This document shows, piece by piece, positions 28,429 through 37,080 of a stretch of 37,080 nt of DNA. A program made the translations under genes and the position numbers. Each line of letters begins with the position of its first letter. Within the stretch, counting starts at the first letter, position 1. The notes under the pieces were generated by a model that made no database searches, was not told the DNA's origin, and saw nothing but the letters and a program-made list of their open reading frames with translations. Source of the DNA: Gammaproteobacteria bacterium (GTDB taxonomy: Bacteria; Pseudomonadota; Gammaproteobacteria; Steroidobacterales; Steroidobacteraceae). Location: NCBI GenBank assembly GCA_003136935.1, contig PLEC01000090.1, positions 1-37,080 of the forward strand, read 5' to 3'.

Positions 28429-29229
28429 ATGCTCAAGTATCCCGGCTTCAATCCGATCGCACTCGAGCTCGGCCCGCTGAAGATCCACTGGTACGGCATC
28501 ATGTACCTGATTGGCTTCGCGGGCGCGTGGTGGCTTGCCCGGCGGCGCGCTGCTGCGCCACGCTCCACCTGGCGCCCCGCCGATGTCGACGATCTCATCT
28601 TTTTCGGCATGCTCGGTGTGATTCTCGGCGGTCGCATCGGCTATGTACTCTTCTACGGCCTGAAGTTCTGGGCCATCGATCCGTGGTACCCGCTGAAGAT
28701 CTGGGAAGGCGGGATGTCCTTCCACGGTGGACTCATCGGTGTTGTCCTGGCGTTTACACTGTTTGCCTTGCGCCGCGGGCGCCATCCCGCCGACGTCTAC
28801 GATTTCGGCGCGCCGCTGCCAGCCTTTGGTCTGTTCTTCGGCCGCATCGGCAACTTCATCAACGGCGAGCTGTGGGGTAAGGTCACGACCGTGCCGTGGG
28901 GCTTCCAGGTGAATGGTCAGGTGCGGCACGCCTCGCAGCTCTACGAGGCGGCCCTCGAAGGTGTGGTGCTGTTCACGGTGCTGTGGTGGTTTACGTCCAA
29001 GCCGCGGCCGCGGCTGGCGCCATCGGGACTCTTCGTCCTCATTTACGGCTGCGCGCGGTTCCTGGTCGAGTTCGTTCGGGTCCCGGATGAACACATCGGT
29101 TACCTGGCGGGCGGCTGGTTTACGGAGGGGCAGCTGCTGTCGCTCCCCATGATAATCGGCGGCCTGGTGCTGCTTGCCTGGGCGTACCGGGCACGGGTGC
29201 CATCAGGCAACTTTCACCAGGCGAGATGA
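28429..29229 (+). CDS. lgt: Prolipoprotein diacylglyceryl transferase
   Basis: [90 protein letters not shown]. Confidence 0.97.
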   Translation: MLKYPGFNPIALELGPLKIHWYGIMYLIGFAGAWWLARRRAAAPRSTWRPADVDDLIFFGMLGVILGGRIGYVLFYGLKFWAIDPWYPLKIWEGGMSFHGGLIGVVLAFTLFALRRGRHPADVYDFGAPLPAFGLFFGRIGNFINGELWGKVTTVPWGFQVNGQVRHASQLYEAALEGVVLFTVLWWFTSKPRPRLAPSGLFVLIYGCARFLVEFVRVPDEHIGYLAGGWFTEGQLLSLPMIIGGLVLLAWAYRARVPSGNFHQAR

Positions 29230-30020
29230 AGCAGTACCTCGATCTCGTGCGGCACATCCGTGGTGCGGGTGTGCGCAAGGACGATCGCACCGGCACCGGG
29301 ACGTTGTCGGTGTTTGGGCAGCAGATGCGTTTTGATCTGGCCGCCGGATTTCCGCTCGTGACCACCAAGAAGATTCACCTGCCTGCGGTGGTGTACGAGC
29401 TCCTGTGGTTCCTGCGTGGCGAGACCAACATCGCCTGGCTGCGCGAGCACGGGGTGCGCATCTGGGACGAGTGGGCGGATGAGCGCGGCGAGCTCGGGCC
29501 GGTGTATGGCAAGCAGTGGCGCGCGTGGCTCGCCGCCGACGGTCACACCATTGACCAGATTGCCCAGGCGGTCGCGAGCCTGAGAAGCAACCCCGATTCA
29601 CGCCGCATTATCGTCAGCGCCTGGAACGTCGGTGAGCTTGCGCAGATGCGCCTGTTGCCGTGCCACGCGTTTTTTCAGTTTTACGTGGCCGCCGGCCGCC
29701 TGTCGTGCCAGCTCTACCAGCGCAGCGCCGATGTGTTTCTGGGCGTGCCGTTCAATATTGCAAGCTACGCGCTGCTTACACACCTGTTCGCACAGCAGTG
29801 CGATCTGGAACCGGGCGAGCTCATCTGGACCGGCGGTGATTGCCACCTGTACCTGAATCATCTGCAGCAGGCGGATCAGCAGCTCACGCGCGCGCCATTC
29901 CCGTTGCCCAGGCTCGTGATTCGTCGCCGCCCGGCGAGCATTTTCGAATACCAGTACGAGGACTTTGAGTTCGTGAATTACCAGCATCACGCGCCCATCA
30001 GGGCGGCGGTGGCGGTGTAG
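29226..30020 (+). CDS. thyA: Thymidylate synthase
   Basis: [65 protein letters not shown] overlap with lgt. Confidence 0.97.
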   Translation: MKQYLDLVRHIRGAGVRKDDRTGTGTLSVFGQQMRFDLAAGFPLVTTKKIHLPAVVYELLWFLRGETNIAWLREHGVRIWDEWADERGELGPVYGKQWRAWLAADGHTIDQIAQAVASLRSNPDSRRIIVSAWNVGELAQMRLLPCHAFFQFYVAAGRLSCQLYQRSADVFLGVPFNIASYALLTHLFAQQCDLEPGELIWTGGDCHLYLNHLQQADQQLTRAPFPLPRLVIRRRPASIFEYQYEDFEFVNYQHHAPIRAAVAV

Positions 30021-30021
30021 C

Positions 30022-30525
30022 GTGGCTAAGCGCGCCGCCTCACCGCCCCTCATCGAGGTGCGCGATTCACCACTGCACGGCAAGGGTGTGTTCGCCGTGC
30101 GGAGCATTCCCAAGGGCACGCGGGTCATCGAATACCTTGGCGAGCGCGTGTCGCACCGCGAGGCGGATCGGCGTTATGACCACAAAGATGCGAACGACAA
30201 TCACACCCTTCTATTCATCGTCGACTCCCGCACCGTCATCGACGCCGGCGTCGATGGCAATGAAGCCCGCTTCATCAACCACGCCTGCGAGCCGAATTGT
30301 GAGTCCGTGATCGCGAACCGCCGCGTGTTCATCGAGGCCCTGAGCACCATCAAGGCAGGTGCGGAACTCACCTACGACTACCAGATCCAGCGTGAAGACG
30401 ACGACCCGCCGGATCTCGATGAGGTTTTCGCCTGCCGCTGCGGCTTCGGGGGCTGCCGCGGTACCATGCTGTGGTCGCAATCCGCAGCGCCACCAGTGAA
30501 GCGGCAGTCGCGAACTCGAAAATAA
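30022..30525 (+). CDS. SET-domain protein-lysine methyltransferase with post-SET-like cysteines
   Basis: GTG start 1 nt after the thyA stop; SPLHGKGVFAVRSIPKGTRVIEYLGERVS...ARFINHACEPNCE...IKAGAELTYDYQ...FACRCGFGGCRGTM. Confidence 0.92.
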   Translation: MAKRAASPPLIEVRDSPLHGKGVFAVRSIPKGTRVIEYLGERVSHREADRRYDHKDANDNHTLLFIVDSRTVIDAGVDGNEARFINHACEPNCESVIANRRVFIEALSTIKAGAELTYDYQIQREDDDPPDLDEVFACRCGFGGCRGTMLWSQSAAPPVKRQSRTRK

Positions 30526-30526
30526 C

Positions 30527-32386
30527 GTGAACAACGCGCGACGTTTCAGCCTCCCCGCGGTCGTGGGCGCGACCGGCATCGTGTACGGCGACATCGGCAC
30601 GAGCCCGCTATATGCGCTGGAGCAGTCGCTCGATGCCGCCGGCGGTTTCAGCGACGCGGCGGTGCTGGGGGTGCTGTCGCTGATCTTCTGGAGCCTCGCG
30701 ATCTCCGTCACGCTCAAGTACGTGATCGTCATCATGCGCGCCGACAACCAGGGCGAGGGCGGGATTCTGGCGCTGTTCGCACTGGCGCAGCGGCGGCTCA
30801 TACACGGCAGCACCTGGGCTAAGGTCGCCGTGGGCCTGGCGCTCGCCGGAACCGCGACGTTTTTCTGCGATGCCCTGATCACACCGGCGATCTCGGTTCT
30901 GAGCGCCGTCGAAGGTCTCGAGGTGCTCAATCCGGGCTTCAAGAGCTACGTCATTCCGTCCACCATTGCCGTCATCACCGTGCTGTTTGCGTACCAGCGT
31001 CGCGGCACGGCAAGCGTGGCCAAGCTCTTTGGTCCGATTATGGTCGTGTGGTTCGTGTTGATAGCGGTGCTCGGCGCGATTCCCATCACCCGCCACCCGC
31101 AGGTACTGCAGGCACTCAATCCGTACGTGGGCATCAGCCTGCTTTTTCATCGCCCGCCGGTCGCGCTCGCCATCATCGGCGGCGCATTCCTCGCCATCAC
31201 GGGTGGGGAGGCGCTGTACGCCGACATGGGGCACTTCGGCAAGACGCCGGTGCGCATCGCCTGGTTCGCGCTGGTTGGTCCGGCGCTGGTCATCAACTAC
31301 TTCGGGCAGGGGGCGTTGCTGTTGGAAATGGGCAAGCCTGCCGCGCACCTGCTGTATCACCTGGTGCCGGCGCCCATGCTGCCGTGGCTGGTGGTGCTTG
31401 CCACCATGGCTACCGTCATCGCCTCGCAGGCCACGATCTCGGGCGCTTTCTCGATGGCCCGGCAGGCGGTGCAGCTGGATCTGCTGCCGCGCCTGCGGGT
31501 GCTGCAGACCTCAGCCACGGCGCAGGGCCAGATCTACGTCCCGTTCGTCAACTGGGTGGTGTTTCCGGCCGTCATCCTGTTCGTGGTCGGCTTTGGTTCC
31601 TCCGACGCACTGGGTGGCGCTTATGGCGCAGCCGTGGTTGGCACCATGGTCGTCACCACGATCCTCGGCGCGTTCGTGGCGGCCACGCAATGGAACTGGC
31701 CGAAGTGGCAGGTGGCGGGTCTGTTCGGCCTGCTGCTCATCACCGATCTTGCGTTCGTGGCCGGCAATATGACCAAGGTGCCCGCCGGTGGGTGGATTCC
31801 GCTCACGCTTGCCGGCGCCTTGTGTCTGGTCTTCATGACCTGGCGCAGCGGGCGCATGGAGCTGCGCGCGGCGCTTGCCAAGCTCGCCGTGCCGCGCACC
31901 GAGCTCACCAAACTCGTCGCCGGTGTGCATCGGGTTCCTGGGACCGGGGTGTTCCTGGCGAGTAACGCCAGCCTGGTGCCCTCGGCGCTGATCCGCAACA
32001 TCGAGCACAACGGCGTTGTGCACCAGCGCGTGATTATCCTCAACGTCGAGATCGCTGATACGCCGCGGCAGGATCCCGCACGCCGGCTCAAGGTGGAGGA
32101 GGCGTCCCCCGGGGTCTATTACATCACTGCACGCTTCGGATTCATGGAGACGCCGGATGTTGCCGAAGCGCTGAAGGCGTGTCGGGCCAAGGGCCTGCGC
32201 GTGTTCACCGAGGACAGCTCATTCTTCGTCGGCCGGCATGTGGTGCGTGCGCGTCCGCTGCCGGGCCTGCGCGGGCTGCAACGGCGGCTGTTCGCGCGTA
32301 TGCAGCAGTACAGCACCCAGGCTGCGGAGTTCTTCCGCATGCCGTTCCGCGACGTCGTAATCCTCAACACCTCGGTGGAGATCTAG
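30527..32386 (+). CDS. kup: KUP-family potassium uptake protein
   Basis: GIVYGDIGTSPLYAL; RADNQGEGGILALFAL; AITGGEALYADMGHFG; GTG start 1 nt after the SET gene stop. Confidence 0.96.
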   Translation: MNNARRFSLPAVVGATGIVYGDIGTSPLYALEQSLDAAGGFSDAAVLGVLSLIFWSLAISVTLKYVIVIMRADNQGEGGILALFALAQRRLIHGSTWAKVAVGLALAGTATFFCDALITPAISVLSAVEGLEVLNPGFKSYVIPSTIAVITVLFAYQRRGTASVAKLFGPIMVVWFVLIAVLGAIPITRHPQVLQALNPYVGISLLFHRPPVALAIIGGAFLAITGGEALYADMGHFGKTPVRIAWFALVGPALVINYFGQGALLLEMGKPAAHLLYHLVPAPMLPWLVVLATMATVIASQATISGAFSMARQAVQLDLLPRLRVLQTSATAQGQIYVPFVNWVVFPAVILFVVGFGSSDALGGAYGAAVVGTMVVTTILGAFVAATQWNWPKWQVAGLFGLLLITDLAFVAGNMTKVPAGGWIPLTLAGALCLVFMTWRSGRMELRAALAKLAVPRTELTKLVAGVHRVPGTGVFLASNASLVPSALIRNIEHNGVVHQRVIILNVEIADTPRQDPARRLKVEEASPGVYYITARFGFMETPDVAEALKACRAKGLRVFTEDSSFFVGRHVVRARPLPGLRGLQRRLFARMQQYSTQAAEFFRMPFRDVVILNTSVEI

Positions 32387-32402
32387 AATCAGCGCGCCGC
32401 CG

Positions 32403-32900
32403 ATGGTTTCGCTGCTTGTTGCCATGGCTCGCAACGGCGTCATCGGGCGTGGCAACGCCGTGCCATGGCATCTGCCGGCAGACTTAAAGCGCTTCAAAGC
32501 GCTCACACTCGGCAAGCCCATCCTCATGGGCCGCAAGACCCACCAATCCATCGGGCGCGCACTCCCGGGGCGTGACAACCTCGTCCTGACGCGCGCGCGT
32601 GACTGGCGCGCCGAGGGCGTGACGGTCGTGCACTCGGTGGCGGAGGCGCTGCAGCGGGCAGGCGCGAGTACTGAGCTCGCCGTGATCGGTGGCGCGGAGG
32701 TGTATCGGCTGACGCTGCCGCTCGCGACGCGCATTTACCTCACGCAAGTGCTCGCGGACGTGGAGGGCGACACGTTCTTTCCGCCGTTCTCTCCAGAGCA
32801 ATGGCGCGAGGTCGAACGCGGTGAATACGCTGCGGACGAGCGCCATGCTTACGCCATGCAGTTCCTGACGCTCGAGCGTCGCGGCGTCGCGGGGACATAG
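32403..32900 (+). CDS. folA: Dihydrofolate reductase
   Basis: VSLLVAMARNGVIGRGNAVPWHLPADLKRFKALTLGKPILMGRKTHQSIGRALPGRDNLVLTR...AVIGGAEVYRLTLPLATRIYLTQV. Confidence 0.96.
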   Translation: MVSLLVAMARNGVIGRGNAVPWHLPADLKRFKALTLGKPILMGRKTHQSIGRALPGRDNLVLTRARDWRAEGVTVVHSVAEALQRAGASTELAVIGGAEVYRLTLPLATRIYLTQVLADVEGDTFFPPFSPEQWREVERGEYAADERHAYAMQFLTLERRGVAGT

Positions 32901-32914
32901 GCGCTGCGGAAGAT

Positions 32915-32932
32915 AGGCGCTGACGAGCGCCT
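32915..32932. terminator. Hairpin AGGCGCT-GACG-AGCGCCT between convergent folA and kmo
   Basis: 7-bp perfect stem, tetraloop, within the 38-bp convergent gap; no clear T tract. Confidence 0.45.
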
Positions 32933-32938
32933 GCAGGC

Positions 32939-34342
32939 TTATCGCGACGACGTGATCGGCTCGAGGAGCTCGCCCACCAGCTTTTCCGCCAACGCCGAAT
33001 CCGCGGCGGCTGCGGACCCTGCGTCGTCACCGTCTTCCCCAGGGTCGAGTTGCGCGAGAATCTGCGCCTGCACCCCGCCGCGTCGCATTGCTTCCGCGTA
33101 CGGGATTTCCGGGTGGAACATCACCATGGAGTAGCGCGGAATGAAGCGCGCCGGAAAACGCCGCTCGAGCCCCATTGCAACGGCCTTTCTGCGCAGGTAG
33201 CGCGCGTCCAGCACCGTGTCGCGCATCTCGGTGTAGTTCTCCACCGCCATCTGGGCTATCGCGGCTGCGTTCGGACGCCGCAGCTCCTCGAACCGGGCAA
33301 ATACCGCCTCCCAGCCCACGTCCGCGTCCGGCCCGGGGGCTGCGAGCAGGGCATCGAGCTGCACGCAGTCCTCGAAAGCCGCGTTCATACCCTGGCCGTG
33401 AAAGGGCACGATGGCGTGCGCCGCATCGCCGAGGAGCAGCAGCTGGCCTCCGAGGTGCCAGGGCGCGGCGTGCACACTGCCGAGCTGGCCCTGTGGATGA
33501 TTGGCGAACTCGGCGCGCAGGTCGGGCATGAGTGCGACAGCGTCCGGGAATTCACGCGCAAAGAATTGCGCCGCGGTCTCGGTGGAGGTGAGAGCGGCGA
33601 AGCTCGCCGTGCCGCCGCTGCGCGCGAGGAACAAGGTGGCCGTGAAGCTGCCATCGGTGTTGGGAAGGGCGATGAGCATGAAACCCCCGCGCGGCCAGAT
33701 ATGCAGCGCTTCGCGCTGCAGCGCGTGGCTGCCACCGGCGGCGGGAATGGTGAACTCCTTGTAGTCATGGTCCAGCCATTCCTCGCGCACCGTCACGAGC
33801 CCACGGGCCGCAAGGCCGGAGCGCACCGCGGAACCCGCCCCGTCGGTGGCGATGGTGGGGGTAAGTGCCACCTCCCGCTCGCTGCCCGTAGGCTGATCAC
33901 GCAGCCGCAGCACATTTCGCGCGGGATCCGCGCCCAGGCACTGCTGGTTGAACTCCACGGTCACGCCCGCATGACGCACGGCTTCTTCGATCAGTACGCG
34001 GTTGAGGTCCGCGCGGCCGACCGAGTAGATCACCTCGTGCTCGCGCTGTCCGTAGGCCTGCAGGGTGACCTTGCCGGACAACTCATGAACCATGCGGCCG
34101 CGCATCGGAATGAGCAGCGGCCGGATGCGCTCGAGAACCCCGGCGCGCTCCAGCGCACGCGTACCGCGTGCGGCGAGGGCGAGGTTGATCGAGCGGCCGC
34201 GCTCGGGGCTCGACTGGCGCGGGTCGGGTCGCCGCTCGTAGAGCGTAACGGGGTAGCCGCGACGTGCCAGCAGCTGCGCCAGCAGTGCGCCCGCAAGTCC
34301 CGCCCCGACGATGTTGACCGGCGTGTGCGACGCGGTCTTCAT
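32939..34342 (-). CDS. kmo: Kynurenine 3-monooxygenase (FAD-dependent)
   Basis: VNIVGAGLAGALLAQLLARRGYPVTLYERRPDPR; GRSINLALAARGTRALERAG; LLLGDAAHAIVPFHGQGMNAAFEDC; ATG at 34342 overlaps kynU stop. Confidence 0.94.
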   Translation of the reverse strand: MKTASHTPVNIVGAGLAGALLAQLLARRGYPVTLYERRPDPRQSSPERGRSINLALAARGTRALERAGVLERIRPLLIPMRGRMVHELSGKVTLQAYGQREHEVIYSVGRADLNRVLIEEAVRHAGVTVEFNQQCLGADPARNVLRLRDQPTGSEREVALTPTIATDGAGSAVRSGLAARGLVTVREEWLDHDYKEFTIPAAGGSHALQREALHIWPRGGFMLIALPNTDGSFTATLFLARSGGTASFAALTSTETAAQFFAREFPDAVALMPDLRAEFANHPQGQLGSVHAAPWHLGGQLLLLGDAAHAIVPFHGQGMNAAFEDCVQLDALLAAPGPDADVGWEAVFARFEELRRPNAAAIAQMAVENYTEMRDTVLDARYLRRKAVAMGLERRFPARFIPRYSMVMFHPEIPYAEAMRRGGVQAQILAQLDPGEDGDDAGSAAAADSALAEKLVGELLEPITSSR

Positions 34343-35646
34343 GCGCTCTGCCCCAGGATCTCGCTCAGGGTCTGCGCGAACTGTGCGACGTCCTCGAAGC
34401 GGTTGTACAAGGGTACGGGCGCCACGCGGATGATGTCCGGCGTGCGCCAGTCGCACACCACGCCGCGCGCCAGGAGCGCATCGAACACGGCGCGGCCGCG
34501 CTGAGTTCCGCCCGCAATACGGATGGACAGCTGACAGCCGCGTTCGGAGCTGGCGCGCGGCGTGAGGATGTGCACCTGCGGTTCCAGGCGCCGCACCAGG
34601 GCATCCATGAAGTCCGTCAGCGCGACCGATTTCGCCCGCAGCCGCGACAGGCCGGCTTCCGCGAAGATCGCGAGTGAGGCGATCAGCGGTGTCGCCGACA
34701 GGATCGGGGGGTTACTGATCTGCCACGCGCTGGCGCCGTCGGCGGCACGAAACTGCGGCTCCATGAGGAAGCGGCTCTGCAGCTCGTGGCCCCACCAGCC
34801 GGCAAGCCGTGCGCCGGGCACACCACCGCTGTGCTGTGTGCGTGACTGCGCCTGCGCGTGCCGCTCGGGGATGAAACAGCCGCCGATCGCGCCCGGTCCG
34901 CCGTTGAGGTACTTGTAGCTGCACCACACGGCGAAATCCGCGCCGCTGTCATGCAATGACAGTGGCGTGTTGCCGATGGAATGCGCGAGATCGAATCCCG
35001 AGACGCAGCCCCTGGCGTGCGTGGCGCGCGCAATGCGCGCCAGGTCGAACGACTGGCCGGTGCGAAACTGCACGCCCGGCCACAGCACCAGTGCGATCTG
35101 CTCGCCGTGCTCCGCAAGGCATGCCTCGATCGCGCTGTGCGCCACCGTGTCCTCGCCTGCGCGTGGGGCGAGCTCCATGAGGTGGGTCCCGGGATCGAGC
35201 CCGTGCCAAGCGATTTGCGAGGCAACCGCGTGCCGATCCGAGGAAAAGGCGCCGCTCTCGATCAGGATCTTCGTACGCTTCCCGGCGGGCCGATAGAAGC
35301 TCGCCAGCATCAGGTGCAGGTTGACCGTGAGGGAATTCATGGCGATGACTTCACCGGGACGCGCTCCGGTGAGGGCGGCGAGTCCGGCGGTGAGGTTTTC
35401 GTGGTAGGGAACCCAGGGGCGCCGTCCATGTTCGTGGCCCTGCACCGCGAGCCGCGACCACTCGTCCAGTTCCTGCAAGAGCAGTTCCCGTGCCGCCAGC
35501 GGCGCAAGCCCCAGCGAATGGCCGCTCAGGTAAACCACTGGCGCGCCGCGCTCATCGCGCGGCAGCGCGAAGCGCGCACGGAACGCATGCAGGGGATCGG
35601 CGGCGTCGCGTTCGCGCGCGTCCTGAAGTGTTGCGGCGTAGTTCAT
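34339..35646 (-). CDS. kynU: Kynureninase
   Basis: VVYLSGHSLGLAPLAARELL; VIAMNSLTVNLHLMLASFYRP; SGFDLAHSIGN; WCSYKYLNGGPGAIGGCFI. Confidence 0.95.
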   Translation of the reverse strand: MNYAATLQDARERDAADPLHAFRARFALPRDERGAPVVYLSGHSLGLAPLAARELLLQELDEWSRLAVQGHEHGRRPWVPYHENLTAGLAALTGARPGEVIAMNSLTVNLHLMLASFYRPAGKRTKILIESGAFSSDRHAVASQIAWHGLDPGTHLMELAPRAGEDTVAHSAIEACLAEHGEQIALVLWPGVQFRTGQSFDLARIARATHARGCVSGFDLAHSIGNTPLSLHDSGADFAVWCSYKYLNGGPGAIGGCFIPERHAQAQSRTQHSGGVPGARLAGWWGHELQSRFLMEPQFRAADGASAWQISNPPILSATPLIASLAIFAEAGLSRLRAKSVALTDFMDALVRRLEPQVHILTPRASSERGCQLSIRIAGGTQRGRAVFDALLARGVVCDWRTPDIIRVAPVPLYNRFEDVAQFAQTLSEILGQSA

Positions 35647-36470
35647 GGATTTGCGAGAGGCAGTAATGGGTACAGAAGTGGGCGGCTGGGTACGGCATCG
35701 CCCGCCAGCGCGGGCACCTGGATTTCCAGAAGATAGGCGCCGTCGGGGAGTTCGTCCGGGACGAAAGCGAATTCGGTAACGGTGGCATCCCTGCGCGCCG
35801 CGGCGCCGAGCTGTGTCGATCCGGCCGGCAACCCGAAAAAAATCCGGTGCGCGGTGAGCCGGCCCTCATCGTGTGTGCGGTCGAGCGAGGGCAGATCGAC
35901 GATCAGATGCAGGATGGCGCGGCTCACCAACAGCTGCGCCGCCTCGCGTGACAGGTACGGCGGGGCCGCGAGCGCATAGTCGCGTGCGCGTTTGGCGGCG
36001 GTGTTGGGGAGCGTGCGGATGACGAGCGCGCGCGCCTCGAACGGCACCAGCGCCGGCCAGGCGGCCGCGAGTGCGCGGGCGCTGACCAGCAGGTCCCCGG
36101 CGGCTGGAGCCGGTAGCGTGCTTTCACCACTGACCGCGGGAGCCTCGGGCGTGACGGACAGCAGCAGCGCCGGCACCAGTCCTGTGGGCACGACGCGATA
36201 CGCATCGAGCTTCTCGCGCGTGAGGTGACCTGCGCATTCGGTATGCGTTCCGTGGCAATGCGGGATCAGCGTGATGACCTCGCAGTTACAGCTCGCGCCG
36301 CTCGCGACGGCACCCGAAAACCCGGGTGCCTCGAACGGCCGCGCGCTGGCGCGCGGCGCGCCGAAATGACGCGGTTGCGGCCCGTCGAAGTCCAGAGTGA
36401 GTGCGAGGCTCAAGGGACGTGCGAGGTCGACCTTGACGTCGCCGCCGCTGAGCGCAATGCGGGCATTCAC
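35643..36470 (-). CDS. Cyclase-family protein, candidate kynurenine formamidase of a divergent subtype
   Basis: GTG start at 36470 (GTGA overlap with haaO stop); LIPHCHGTHTECAGHLT metal-site-like motif; operon context with kynU/kmo/haaO. Confidence 0.75.
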   Translation of the reverse strand: MNARIALSGGDVKVDLARPLSLALTLDFDGPQPRHFGAPRASARPFEAPGFSGAVASGASCNCEVITLIPHCHGTHTECAGHLTREKLDAYRVVPTGLVPALLLSVTPEAPAVSGESTLPAPAAGDLLVSARALAAAWPALVPFEARALVIRTLPNTAAKRARDYALAAPPYLSREAAQLLVSRAILHLIVDLPSLDRTHDEGRLTAHRIFFGLPAGSTQLGAAARRDATVTEFAFVPDELPDGAYLLEIQVPALAGDAVPSRPLLYPLLPLANP

Positions 36471-36979
36471 ACCGAGCGTTCCATCACCGTGCCGCAGTGC
36501 CGGCAGGTACGCACCGCGTGGTTCGAGAAGAACCGTTCGAACACCGGCGGAAACTGCTTCTCGATGTCGGTGAGTTCGAAGAACTCCTCGTACAGGCGCT
36601 CGCCGCAGCGTTCGCAGTACCACTGGAAGCCGTCGAGCTCTCCCGCACGCCGCGCGCGCTCGACCACGAGCCCGACCGTGTTCGCCGGACGCTGCGGCGA
36701 ATGCGGCATGTTGGGAGGAATGAGGAGAATCTCGCCAGCGCGGATCGGCACGTCCACCGCCCGGCCCTCCTGCATGGTCTTGAGCACCATGTCGCCCTCG
36801 AGCTGATAGAAGAACTCTTGGCCAGGGTCTACGTGGTAGTCCTTGCGGGCGTTCGGGCCGCCCACGACCATGATGATGAAGTCACCGTCGTGAAATACGC
36901 GCTTGTTGCCAACCGGGGGCAGCAGCTGCGCCCGGTTGGCGTCGATCCACTGCCGGAAATTGAATGCTTGCAGGGACAT
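36467..36979 (-). CDS. nbaC: 3-hydroxyanthranilate 3,4-dioxygenase
   Basis: FNFRQWIDANRAQLLPPVGNKRVFHDGDFIIMVVGGPNARKDYHVDPGQEFFYQLEGDMVLKTMQEGRAVDVPIRAGEILLIPPNMPHSPQR; C-terminal rubredoxin-like CERCGE...CRHCGTVME. Confidence 0.96.
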   Translation of the reverse strand: MSLQAFNFRQWIDANRAQLLPPVGNKRVFHDGDFIIMVVGGPNARKDYHVDPGQEFFYQLEGDMVLKTMQEGRAVDVPIRAGEILLIPPNMPHSPQRPANTVGLVVERARRAGELDGFQWYCERCGERLYEEFFELTDIEKQFPPVFERFFSNHAVRTCRHCGTVMERSV

Positions 36980-36996
36980 GTGTGCTCCTTGCCTTT

Positions 36997-37011
36997 CGCG
37001 TATGTTACGCG
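36997..37011. promoter_or_regulatory. Inverted repeat CGCGTA-TGT-TACGCG upstream of the kynurenine operon
   Basis: Perfect 6-bp arms, 3-bp spacer, 17 bp upstream of the haaO/nbaC ATG. Confidence 0.4.
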
Positions 37012-37080
37012 TTGCCGCTCGGCTAATGGAGGATGCGATGTACGGCAGGGCCGTGACACACGCGGGCGCTCAGCTGGGAC

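Noticed and set aside
33050-34504. 484-aa plus-strand ORF
   Set aside because: Antisense to kmo, which has clear FAD and monooxygenase motifs; no domain signal.
1-37080. tRNA genes, CRISPR array, transposon or prophage
   Set aside because: No T-loop GGTTCRAATC contexts outside coding genes, no regular spacer repeats, and no transposase, integrase or phage motifs were seen by eye; a tRNAscan-SE/CRISPR search would be needed for certainty.

Overview
High-GC proteobacterial chromosome segment, largely a dense set of housekeeping and catabolic genes. No tRNA, rRNA, CRISPR array, transposase or phage gene was recognised. From left to right: an Lhr-type helicase running off the left edge; a CadC/ToxR-like membrane regulator with TPRs; a secreted LCCL-domain protein coupled to a secreted beta-rich protein; two SnoaL/DUF4440-like lipoproteins flanking truncated amidohydrolase and APC-permease remnants; DUF3014 and PH/SHOCT proteins; a small SWIM-type zinc-finger protein preceded by an 11-bp phased array of DnaA-box-like 9-mers; a complete pqqABCDE operon, including a 24-aa pqqA absent from the ORF track and a Tat-signal FAH-family hydrolase overlapping pqqE; def, DUF3224, GNAT, yebC and an acyl-CoA desaturase, with a hairpin-rich spacer between the last two; a YVTN beta-propeller; an outer-membrane barrel with an N-terminal CarbReg-like domain; an aromatic aminotransferase; putA; a GFA-family protein; YyaL/DUF255; a tight run of rlmI-lgt-thyA-SET methyltransferase-kup-folA; and a convergent kynurenine operon (haaO, cyclase, kynU, kmo) in which every junction is a 4-nt overlap. 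The best leads are the extended pqq operon with its exported FAH protein and upstream SWIM/DnaA-box element, the SET methyltransferase in the folate/thymidylate gene run, the multi-hairpin leader of yebC, and the compact kynurenine operon with a divergent cyclase. All family calls are from reading motifs by eye; no database search was run.
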